Below are positions 57,356 to 64,000 of a stretch of DNA of 64,000 bases, piece by piece. Made by a program: the position numbers and the translations under genes. The notes beneath the pieces were generated by a model. The model did not search any database and was not told where the DNA came from. It saw only the letters and a program-made list of their open reading frames with translations. Position 1 is the stretch's first letter; the number at the start of each line of letters is the position of its first letter. Location of the stretch: contig CALJDU010000040.1 in the NCBI GenBank assembly GCA_938024995.1, forward strand, positions 32,110 to 96,109. Reading direction: 5' to 3'. The stretch comes from an uncultured bacterium. Its GTDB lineage: Bacteria; Myxococcota_A; Polyangia; Polyangiales; Houyiibacteriaceae.

Positions 57356-57426
57356 GGAAACGAAAGAGACGAGAGGCGAAGCCGACCGTCTGCCGTTTTC
57401 GACATTCGGGGAGCGCACGCGACCGT
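57356..57426. repeat. 71-bp direct repeat, copy 2
   Basis: Exact copy of 57236-57306, 120 bp downstream, retaining the same nested stems. The flanking bases differ, which marks the repeat ends. Confidence 0.65.
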
Positions 57427-57451
57427 TTGGGGTGAATCGACCGAAGGGAGA

Positions 57452-57473
57452 GAGGGGTCTCGAAAGACCCCTC
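57452..57473 (-). terminator. Hairpin with UUCG tetraloop downstream of the nitrilase gene
   Basis: GAGGGGTCT and AGACCCCTC form a perfect 9-bp stem. On the minus strand the loop reads TTCG, an exceptionally stable tetraloop. It lies about 60 nt after the nitrilase stop in the direction of transcription. The following U-run is weak, so termination may be partly factor-dependent. Confidence 0.55.
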
Positions 57474-57532
57474 AAAAGCACAACGCGTAAATCAAGCCCC
57501 GAGCGAATCCGCCCGGCGGAGAGCCCACGACC

Positions 57533-58402
57533 CTAGGGCCGAAAGATCTCGTTGTACGCGTCCGGACGACGGTCCCGGTAGAACTGCCAGGTGTTGCGGA
57601 CCTCGTCGATGACCTTGAGGTCGAGGTCGGCGACGACGAGCTCGCTCTTGTCTTCGCTCGCCTCCGCGATGAACTCGCCGCGTGGGTTCACGAAGTAGCT
57701 CGTGCCGTAGAACTTACCGATGTTCCACGGCGCCTCGGTGCCGACGCGGTTGATCGCGCCCACGTAGTAACCGTTGGCGACCGCGTGCGCGGGCTGCTCG
57801 ATCTTCCAGAGGTACTGGCTCAGCCCCTTCACGGTCGCGCTCGGGTTGTAGACGATCTCGGCGCCGTTCAGGCCGAGGCAACGCGCACCTTCAGGGAAGT
57901 GACGGTCGTAGCAAATGTACAGACCGATCTTGGCGTACGCCGTGTCGAAGATCGGGTAGCCCCCGTCGCCCGGGCGGAAGAAAAACTTCTCGTAGAAGCC
58001 GGGGCCGACCTGCGGGATGTGCTGCTTGCGGTACTTGCCCATGTACGTGCCGTCCGCATCGATGACCGCGGCGGTGTTGTAGTAGACGCCGCGCATCGCT
58101 CGTTCGTAGACCGGAACGATGATGACCATTTTGTACTTCTTGGCGTACTCGGCCATCCGCTCGGTGGTCGGACCGGGGACCGCTTCCGCGGCGTCGTACC
58201 AACGCGTGTCCTGACTCGGACAGAAGTAGGGGCCGTTGAAGATCTCTTGCAGACACAAGATCTGCACGCCCTTCTTGCCGGCCTCCTCGATGAACGGGAT
58301 GTGCGCCTGAAACGCAGCCTCTTGGATCTCGCTGACCGGACGGCTCTCGTCGTTCAACGGGTTAGCGCACTGGATCAGGCCGGACTTCACAATCTCGCTC
58401 AC
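57533..58402 (-). CDS. Carbon-nitrogen hydrolase (beta-ureidopropionase / N-carbamoyl amidase type)
   Basis: 289 residues with the nitrilase superfamily triad: Glu53 (CLQEIF), Lys126 (KYRKQHIP) and Cys164 (YICYDRHFPE). Extended similarity to beta-ureidopropionase and N-carbamoylputrescine amidase (RWYDAAEAVPGPTTERMAEYAKKY, GLNGAEIVYNPSATV). It hydrolyses N-carbamoyl groups, releasing CO2 and NH3, in pyrimidine or polyamine catabolism. GTG 58402 is chosen for the AAAGGAG 6 nt upstream; a TTG at 58417 would start inside that site. No partner dihydropyrimidinase is in the window. Confidence 0.88.
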   Translation of the reverse strand: MSEIVKSGLIQCANPLNDESRPVSEIQEAAFQAHIPFIEEAGKKGVQILCLQEIFNGPYFCPSQDTRWYDAAEAVPGPTTERMAEYAKKYKMVIIVPVYERAMRGVYYNTAAVIDADGTYMGKYRKQHIPQVGPGFYEKFFFRPGDGGYPIFDTAYAKIGLYICYDRHFPEGARCLGLNGAEIVYNPSATVKGLSQYLWKIEQPAHAVANGYYVGAINRVGTEAPWNIGKFYGTSYFVNPRGEFIAEASEDKSELVVADLDLKVIDEVRNTWQFYRDRRPDAYNEIFRP

Positions 58403-58474
58403 GGGGGCTCCTTTCAAAGACTTACAGCGCGCTGTTTATCTCGCCTTCCGCGCAGGATGTCGAGGGCCGTCTGA

Positions 58475-58480
58475 TAGCGT
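58475..58480 (+). promoter_or_regulatory. Extended -10 6 nt upstream of ATG (leaderless)
   Basis: TGATAGCGT (58472-58480) matches TGnTAnnnT. TAGCGT ends 6 nt before ATG 58487. Confidence 0.45.
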
Positions 58481-58486
58481 TTGGCG

Positions 58487-59407
58487 ATGGATCCGGACGA
58501 CCTTGAGCGCAAACTTCTGAGTCGCGGCAAGCGAATGCGCGCGATTCCGTTTGTCCTCGGCGCGTTGGTCGTCCTCTCCGTGATCACGCCGTGCGGAATC
58601 TGCCTCTTTCGTTTCGGCAAGCAGACACAAGAACGCAGCGAACGACGCGAGATTCGAGAAGCTGAACGCGAGGCCCGGATGCGCAACGCGTCGCCAGAAG
58701 AGCGAACGATGGCGCGCGACGCCGTCCAACGGGTACGCGACGCGATTCCCGCTCACCGCGAGAAGTGGCACGCCGGAATCGCGGCCGGCCGGGACGCGGT
58801 CGGGAGCGATCGTCCTTGCGCCATTCAGCCCACGGTGCGCGCTTCTATGTCGACCAACGGCGGCTCGTTCGGCTCGATGGCGGACGCGCTCGAAGCGCTT
58901 CGTTACGCAGACGGCCGGACGGCGTATCCCTTCGCGCTCGAGTCCGGAGAGGTGACCCCGCCGCGCATCGCGCTCGCGGAGAGCGAGTTCATCAGCGACA
59001 TCCTTCCCTCGATCCAAGGACGCGTGGATGGCGACAGGCTGGACAGCTTCCTGGAGCGCGCGCGTTCGCTCGACTCGTTCTGGTCGTTCGATGTCCTCGT
59101 GGTTCCCGAGCGGTACCATCCACCGCTCGCGAGCGCGGACGGGCAGAGCTTCACGCCCGGGGAATTCGAGGGCCGCGCCTTGGTCTACTCCTACGTCGAA
59201 GACCGCGTCGTGTGCAGCGCAGCGTTCCGAGCACAATCTGCGGCCCGGTCGGTTCACTTCAGCGCACAGCTCGCCATGGAATCGATAGAGCTGATGCGGA
59301 TTCTGCTCGCGGATTTCAACGTCGAAATCGAGCGACACGCGGCGCTCGCCCTCCGTCAGCGCGGCGCCATCGAAGACAACGCCATCGAGGAGGACCTCCC
59401 GGAGTGA
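58487..59407 (+). CDS. Single-pass membrane protein of unknown function
   Basis: 306 residues. A short basic cytoplasmic part, one membrane helix (about 20-42, containing PFVLGALVVLSVITPCGICL), a charged helix (about 45-95), and a soluble domain (SDRPCAIQPTVRASM, DVLVVPERYHPPL, VYSYVEDRVVCSAAF) with regular strands. No recognised family. Likely a periplasmic protein anchored at the N-terminus. Independent of alaS, from which it is separated by 80 bp. Confidence 0.7.
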   Translation: MDPDDLERKLLSRGKRMRAIPFVLGALVVLSVITPCGICLFRFGKQTQERSERREIREAEREARMRNASPEERTMARDAVQRVRDAIPAHREKWHAGIAAGRDAVGSDRPCAIQPTVRASMSTNGGSFGSMADALEALRYADGRTAYPFALESGEVTPPRIALAESEFISDILPSIQGRVDGDRLDSFLERARSLDSFWSFDVLVVPERYHPPLASADGQSFTPGEFEGRALVYSYVEDRVVCSAAFRAQSAARSVHFSAQLAMESIELMRILLADFNVEIERHAALALRQRGAIEDNAIEEDLPE

Positions 59408-59487
59408 CGCTGCTCACGACGGGCGAGGTCCCGGCGTCCAACTCGTAGGTCTCCAAGAGCATTGCGCGCGGTCAAAAGGAGACGTAC

Positions 59488-62190
59488 TTGGTGCACATGA
59501 CTTCCTCTAGCGACATCCGGAAGAGCTTCCTCGACTTCTTCGAATCGAAGGCCCACTCGCGGCAGGCCAGCGGTCCCTTGGTCCTGCCGAGCGATCCCAC
59601 CCTGATGTTCGCGAACGCGGGCATGGTCCCGTTTAAGGACGTGTTCACCGGCAAAGAGACGCGGGCCTACACGCGCGCCACGACCTCGCAGAAGTGCATC
59701 CGCATCAGCGGCAAGCACAACGATCTGGAGAACGTCGGCGTCACCGCGCGGCACCACACCTTCTTCGAGATGCTCGGCAACTTCTCGTTTGGCGACTACT
59801 TCAAAGAAGACGCCATCAAGTTCGCCTGGGAGTTCATCACGGAGCACATGAAGCTCGACCTCTCGCGCATCGTGATCACGGTGTTCGGCGGCGAAGAAGG
59901 CTACGGCCCGGAAGACACGGAAGCCGCCCGCATCTGGCGAGAGGTCACCGGCTTTCCCGAAGAGCGCATTATCCGCGAGAACGCCAAAGAGAACTTCTGG
60001 TCCATGGGCGACACCGGCCCGTGCGGACCATGCACCGAGATCCACTACTACCTCGGGGACGGTGAGCCCGACCCGAGCACCTTCGGGGAAGAACCCACGC
60101 CCGACGGCAAGGGGTGGTTCGAGTTTTGGAACTTGGTCTTCATGCAGTTCAACCGCGAGGTCGCGGGCGGTCCGCTTGAACCGCTTCCTGCGCCGAGCGT
60201 CGACACCGGGATGGGCCTTGAGCGCTTGGCCGTGATCAAGCAAGGCGTGCTCAGCAACTACGACACCGACCTGCTTCGGCCGCTCGTGAACCTCGCCAGC
60301 GAGATCAGCGGCAAGCCGTACGGCGGGACGCAGGGCGACGATGACATGTCGATGCGGGTCATCGCCGACCACGCCCGGACCATCGCGTTCTTGATCAGCG
60401 AAGGCGTGTTCCCCGACAAGGGGAAGAAAGAGTACGTCGCTCGACGCGTCGCTCGTCGCGCCATTCGTCACGGACACCGGCTCGGGATCAACGAGCTCTT
60501 CTTTCACCGCTGCACCGACAAGGTGGTCGAGCTCATGGGCGAGGCCTACCCGCAGCTCGTGGAGCGACGCGAACTGATCGCCGACCTGACGCGTTCTGAA
60601 GAGGAGCGCTTCCGGCGCACCCTCGCCAACGGGCTCAGGCTCCTCGACGAAAACGAAGATTGGGATCACTCGACCGGTGTTCGCACCCTCCCTGGTCGTG
60701 TCGCGTTCAAGCTCTTCGACACCTACGGGTTCCCGCTCGACCTCCAGCGCGTCATCGGCGAAGAGCAGAGCTTCAGTATCGACGAGGTCGGCTTCGCGCG
60801 TGAGCTCAAGGACGCCAAGGACCGCAGCAAGGGCAGCGTTATCGAGGGCGCCGTCATCGACGATGTCTACCGACCGATCCTCGCGCTCGGCGCGACCGAC
60901 TTCGTGGGCTACGAGCACGAAGACGGACGCAGCGAGATCATCGCCCTCCTCTCCCGCGGAGAGCGAACGTCATCGCTCACGCCCTTCGATCCGGAGACGA
61001 GCAGCGAAGCCGAGCCGCCTCACGAACTGATCACGCGGCTCACCCCGTTCTACGCCGAAAAAGGCGGTCAAGCCGGCGACGTCGGTGTGATCGAGAGCGG
61101 AGCCTCGCGATTCGTGGTGACCGACACCGTGATCCCGCTCGACGGGCTGTACGTGCACAAGGGCTACCTCGCGCAAGGGGCTCTGAACGAAGGCGACGAG
61201 GTTCACCTGCGGGTCGACCACAACGCTCGCTCCGCGACTCGGCGTAACCACAGCGCGACGCACTTGCTTCACTGGGCTCTTCGCGAGGTCATCGGACAGG
61301 CCGTCACGCAGAAGGGCTCGCTCGTCAGCAGCGAGCGCTTGCGCTTTGACTACAGCAGCGCCCGGGCGCTCACGGCCGGCGAGGTCAGCGACATCGAAGA
61401 CCTCGTCAACGACGCCATCCTGCAGAACACCGACGTGGTCACCGAGGTGTTGCCGATGGACGACGCCAAGCAGCGCGGCGCGATCGGCATCTTCGAAGAG
61501 AAGTACGGCGACGTGGTGCGCATGCTCCGCATCGGTCCGAGCCTCGAGCTCTGTGGCGGTACGCACGCCTTCCGCACGGGCGACATCGGCCTCTTCAAGA
61601 TCCTCAGCGATGGCGGTCTGTCGGCGGGCGTCCGGCGCATCGAGGCCACCACCGGCTTCAACGCGCTCGCTCACCTCCGCGCGGTAGAGCGCGAGCTCGG
61701 CAACGCCGCGCAGCTGCTCAAGGCCCCGCCGATGCTCGCCGCCGACAAGGTGAAGAAGACGCTCGACAAGCAGCGAGAGCTTCAGCGTGAGATCGAAAAG
61801 CTCCAGAAGGAGCTGATCAGCGGAAGCGGCAGCGGCAACGACCTCACCGCCGAAGCGCGCGAGATCGCGGGTGTACACGTGCTCGGGACCACGGTCCCGG
61901 TGGGCGATCCGAAAACGCTCCGCGAGATGGCGGACCAGCTCCGCGACAAGCTCGCCCCCGCCGTCATCATGTTAGGCGCTCCGTCCAAGGATGGGAAAAA
62001 GGCGATCCTGGTCTGCAGCGTCAGCCGCGAGATCACGGACCGTTTCAAGGCCGGTGATCTGGTCCGCGGCGCGGCCAAGATCGTAGGCGGCGGCGGCGGC
62101 GGTCGTCCCGACTTCGCGCAGGCGGGCGGGAGCGATCCGACGCGTCTCGAGGACGCGGTCGCGAGCGTCTACGGAGCGATCGAGGCGTGA
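59488..62190 (+). CDS. alaS: Alanyl-tRNA synthetase
   Basis: 900 residues, class II synthetase that charges tRNA-Ala. Catalytic core with FANAGMVPFKDVFTG, TTSQKCIRISGKHNDLENVG and HHTFFEMLGNFSFGDYF; editing domain with HSATHLLHWAL and CGGTHAFRTGD for zinc; C-terminal C-Ala domain (GGGGGGRPDFAQAGG). Full length. AAAAGGAG is placed best for TTG 59488 or GTG 59491; ATG 59497 is also possible, the difference being three residues. Confidence 0.97.
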   Translation: MVHMTSSSDIRKSFLDFFESKAHSRQASGPLVLPSDPTLMFANAGMVPFKDVFTGKETRAYTRATTSQKCIRISGKHNDLENVGVTARHHTFFEMLGNFSFGDYFKEDAIKFAWEFITEHMKLDLSRIVITVFGGEEGYGPEDTEAARIWREVTGFPEERIIRENAKENFWSMGDTGPCGPCTEIHYYLGDGEPDPSTFGEEPTPDGKGWFEFWNLVFMQFNREVAGGPLEPLPAPSVDTGMGLERLAVIKQGVLSNYDTDLLRPLVNLASEISGKPYGGTQGDDDMSMRVIADHARTIAFLISEGVFPDKGKKEYVARRVARRAIRHGHRLGINELFFHRCTDKVVELMGEAYPQLVERRELIADLTRSEEERFRRTLANGLRLLDENEDWDHSTGVRTLPGRVAFKLFDTYGFPLDLQRVIGEEQSFSIDEVGFARELKDAKDRSKGSVIEGAVIDDVYRPILALGATDFVGYEHEDGRSEIIALLSRGERTSSLTPFDPETSSEAEPPHELITRLTPFYAEKGGQAGDVGVIESGASRFVVTDTVIPLDGLYVHKGYLAQGALNEGDEVHLRVDHNARSATRRNHSATHLLHWALREVIGQAVTQKGSLVSSERLRFDYSSARALTAGEVSDIEDLVNDAILQNTDVVTEVLPMDDAKQRGAIGIFEEKYGDVVRMLRIGPSLELCGGTHAFRTGDIGLFKILSDGGLSAGVRRIEATTGFNALAHLRAVERELGNAAQLLKAPPMLAADKVKKTLDKQRELQREIEKLQKELISGSGSGNDLTAEAREIAGVHVLGTTVPVGDPKTLREMADQLRDKLAPAVIMLGAPSKDGKKAILVCSVSREITDRFKAGDLVRGAAKIVGGGGGGRPDFAQAGGSDPTRLEDAVASVYGAIEA

Positions 62191-63479
62191 GCCTGTGGTC
62201 CCGGCTGCGCGGCGTCGCGATCGGGGCCTACCTCGGCGAAGGCGCGCTGCGCGGGAAGCGCCGCTTTGCTTCGCTTTCGCGCAAGGTCGGAGCGGATGGT
62301 TCGATCACGTTCTTTCATCAGCCCGACGACGCGCACAGTCATCTCTTGGCGCAGGTGCTCCCGAGAGTTCAGGCGCGTTACGACGTCGACATCAAGACCG
62401 TTATCGTCCCCGCGCCTAGCGTGGACGTGGACCACGCGCCTGTGCTTCGGCACGCGCTCGCGCGTCGCGACGCGCGGCTGCTCGCTAGACACTTCGAGCT
62501 CGACTTTCCGGACGCGCCGGCTGAGATCGAGGAGACGCGACGACGACGCGCCGAAGCCGTACTCCTGAAAGAACGCGAGACCGCGGATCAACTCATGGTC
62601 AACGACGCGATCGGGCGCGCGCTCTTCAGAGGCGACGGCGAGGCGATACGCGAACTGGTTTCAACACACGGCGCGGTCGGGGGCCAGAAGGTCCGCGCGA
62701 CCATCGAGGAGAACTACGAGCTCCTGCGGGAACGAGGTCACTATCAAGGCGGGACGATCGCCTACGCCGGCGAGTGGTACGTCGGCATTGATCGCGTTCA
62801 GCACTTCGCGGATCGACTCGCGGACGAGCGCAAGCTCCCGCGCGAAACCGTGGTCCCTCGCCGTGACACCGCCGTCCCCTCGATCTCTTCGCTCTCGTGC
62901 TTCTTCTCGTTCCGAAGCCCCTACTCCTACATCGCGATCGAGCGACTCGCGCGGGCGGCTGAAGAGCGACGCTTTGACCTCACCTTACGCCCTGTGCTCC
63001 CGCTCGTGATGCGCGGCTTTGAGGTCCCCAAAGTGAAGAAGATGTACTTCATTCACGACGCGTCGCGAGAGGCGAGGCGGCACGAGGTGCCATTCGGACG
63101 GGTCTGCGATCCGCTCGGGGACGGCGTCTCCCGTTGCCTCGCGGTGTTTCATCGCGCCGACCAAGTCGGACGCGGGCTGCTCTTTGCACGCGCTGCGCTT
63201 CGCGGGATCTTCAGCGAGGCGCTCGACATGTCCACAAACGCGGGTCTTCAAAAGGTCGCGAAAGCGGCTCGGCTCGACGCCGGCTTCGTCCGCGACGCCC
63301 TCGAAGACCAGTCGTACCTGGAGCGGATTGAGACGAATCGGGTGGCGCTGCGCAAAGCTGGACTGTGGGGCGTCCCGTCGTTCGTTGACGAGGGTGAGCG
63401 TGCCTACTTTGGACAGGATCGTCTGTTCCTCCTCCTTGAAGGTCTTGGCGCCGATCGCGCCCCCCGCCCGTTGGGTTAA
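62187..63479 (+). CDS. Tandem DsbA-like (HCCA isomerase-type) protein
   Basis: 430 residues with two thioredoxin/DsbA-fold halves. The first (about 37-215) begins ITFFHQPDDAHSHLLAQVL; the second (about 233-425) begins SCFFSFRSPYSYIAIERL, with Ser in place of a catalytic CxxC, and ends GVPSFVDEGERAYFGQDRL with the cis-Pro. This resembles 2-hydroxychromene-2-carboxylate isomerases and DsbA-family proteins acting on glutathione conjugates rather than disulfide oxidases. The GTG overlaps the alaS stop (GTGA). Function is inferred from the fold. Confidence 0.75.
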   Translation: MSLWSRLRGVAIGAYLGEGALRGKRRFASLSRKVGADGSITFFHQPDDAHSHLLAQVLPRVQARYDVDIKTVIVPAPSVDVDHAPVLRHALARRDARLLARHFELDFPDAPAEIEETRRRRAEAVLLKERETADQLMVNDAIGRALFRGDGEAIRELVSTHGAVGGQKVRATIEENYELLRERGHYQGGTIAYAGEWYVGIDRVQHFADRLADERKLPRETVVPRRDTAVPSISSLSCFFSFRSPYSYIAIERLARAAEERRFDLTLRPVLPLVMRGFEVPKVKKMYFIHDASREARRHEVPFGRVCDPLGDGVSRCLAVFHRADQVGRGLLFARAALRGIFSEALDMSTNAGLQKVAKAARLDAGFVRDALEDQSYLERIETNRVALRKAGLWGVPSFVDEGERAYFGQDRLFLLLEGLGADRAPRPLG

Positions 63480-63589
63480 CACCACGGCATTTTTGTAAGT
63501 AAGCGAAACGTCTACTCTCACGGTTTCAGGCGGCAAAAAGACCTTCACGGTTGTCGACGTACCAGCCGGCTGGCACGATCCGTATCAAG

Positions 63590-64000
63590 TGACCGATAGG
63601 GACAGTCTCGCGAACATCGACTCGCTCCTCGACGACCTCGGGACGGTCGACGAGTCCGTCGACTCGACGTTGTCGATCGATGATCTGGATGATGAGCTCG
63701 CCGCGCTCATGACCGTTCCACCGCCTGGCTTCGCGAAGCGAAAGGTCGGCGACGAAGACGCGAAAGCAGACACAAGCGCCGCGGGCGATGCGGGCGCAAA
63801 CGCGAGTGACGCAGCCAAGGCCGAGGCAGACGCCAAAGCCAAGGCAGACGCCAAAGCCAAGGCAGACGCCAAAGCCAAGGCAGACGCCAAAGCCAAGGCA
63901 GACGCCAAAGCCAAGGCAGACGCCAAAGCCAAGGCAGACGCCAAAGCCAAGGCAGACGCCAAAGCCGAGGCAGACGCCAAAGCCAAGGCAGACGCCAAAG
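63590..64000 (+). CDS. Ala/Lys/Asp-repeat protein (C-terminus outside the window)
   Basis: Open to the end of the window. The first 50 residues are Asp/Ser/Leu-rich (DRDSLANIDSLLDDLG), then PPPGFAKRKVGDED, then a long run of A-K-A-K-A-D hexapeptide repeats. The start is uncertain: the frame is open from 63500 but no ATG, GTG or TTG precedes GTG 63590; ATG 63710 is an alternative. The repeats suggest a flexible helical spacer, as in surface or TolA-like proteins; what follows is unknown. Confidence 0.5.
63820..64000 (+). repeat. 18-bp tandem repeat array
   Basis: About nine to ten copies of GCAGACGCCAAAGCCAAG, nearly identical, running off the window. In frame with the protein above. The high identity implies recent expansion or frequent slippage. 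Confidence 0.85.

Larger units (their letters stand above)
56937..57532. other. Long region without a convincing gene; contains a direct repeat and a hairpin
   Basis: No frame here shows a convincing start and domain. It holds two identical 71-bp copies (57236-57306 and 57356-57426) and a hairpin with a tetraloop (57452-57473) downstream of the nitrilase stop. A 103-residue plus-strand frame spans both copies; because the copies are 120 bp apart, it would carry the same 23-residue unit twice. Confidence 0.5.

Noticed and set aside
57236..57426. CRISPR array
   Set aside because: Only two copies of 71 bp with a 49-bp gap and no cas genes; unit length does not fit.
59356..60918. 520-codon minus-strand frame across alaS
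   Set aside because: alaS has full domain support; the antisense frame has no start signal or family pattern.
63585..63998. Poly-(Ala-Leu-Ala-Ser) minus-strand frame
   Set aside because: It is simply the complement of the A-K-A-K-A-D repeat; the plus-strand reading begins in non-repeat sequence typical of a protein N-terminus.

Overview
The window is GC-rich, gene-dense chromosomal DNA from a member of the Myxococcota, most likely a Polyangia/Sandaracinaceae-like lineage. This placement is inferred from content: MYXO-CTERM-like Cys/TM/Arg tails, thrombospondin type-3 (TSP3) repeat surface proteins, many lipoproteins, two DUF1552/DUF1592-type gene pairs and multi-receiver histidine kinases. 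There is no rRNA, tRNA, integrase or transposase, so no marker gene fixes the taxonomy. Many neighbours overlap as ATGA or GTGA, and several genes have a -10 hexamer only 6-8 nt upstream of the start codon and no Shine-Dalgarno, which suggests leaderless mRNAs.

Layout. 1-5965: N-terminus of a YghU-like GST, dprA-trmFO (minus strand), then a lipoprotein with a LAS-type peptidase fold and a MYXO-CTERM-like tail, and an acyl thioesterase. 6186-7441: two lipoproteins. 7619-16893 (minus): a polysaccharide locus made of a PHP phosphoesterase, a TPR/beta-barrel protein, a BcsB-like protein, two small membrane proteins, a soluble unknown, an NtrC-type regulator, an ATP-grasp enzyme and a family 2 glycosyltransferase. 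17171-20892: a hybrid histidine kinase followed by a receiver/PIG-L deacetylase fusion. 20910-23488: biotin carboxylase, an SDR and a small secreted protein. 23600-31399: an amidohydrolase/TSP3/lamin-tail lipoprotein, a carotenoid oxygenase, small envelope proteins and a second amidohydrolase.

31526-36194 is the most interesting part. A TonB-dependent receptor carries its own TonB C-terminal domain and is followed by two lipoproteins and a terminator. Next comes a near-ideal promoter (TTGACG, 17 bp, CAATAT) whose spacer and -10 are covered by a perfect Fur-type palindrome. It drives a 37-residue Lys/Cys-rich microprotein. A second palindrome of the same geometry lies just upstream of the receptor. 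Together they look like a metal-regulated uptake and metal-handling module.

36231-48024: FMN reductase, an aminoglycoside-phosphotransferase-like kinase and a 1,367-residue TSP3 protein (one coupled minus-strand group); then a Cu/Zn-type permease, GST, thioredoxin and DedA-like protein (plus strand), a hypothetical, purE, a conserved unknown and an HD phosphohydrolase. 48041-55570: two DUF1552/DUF1592-type pairs in opposite internal order, with a ricin-like lipoprotein between them and a possible 26-residue coupled ORF in front. 55639-57532: tandem paralogous membrane proteins and a non-coding stretch with a 71-bp direct repeat. 57533-64000: a nitrilase-family amidase, a membrane protein, alaS, a tandem DsbA-fold protein, and the start of an Ala/Lys/Asp-repeat protein that leaves the window.
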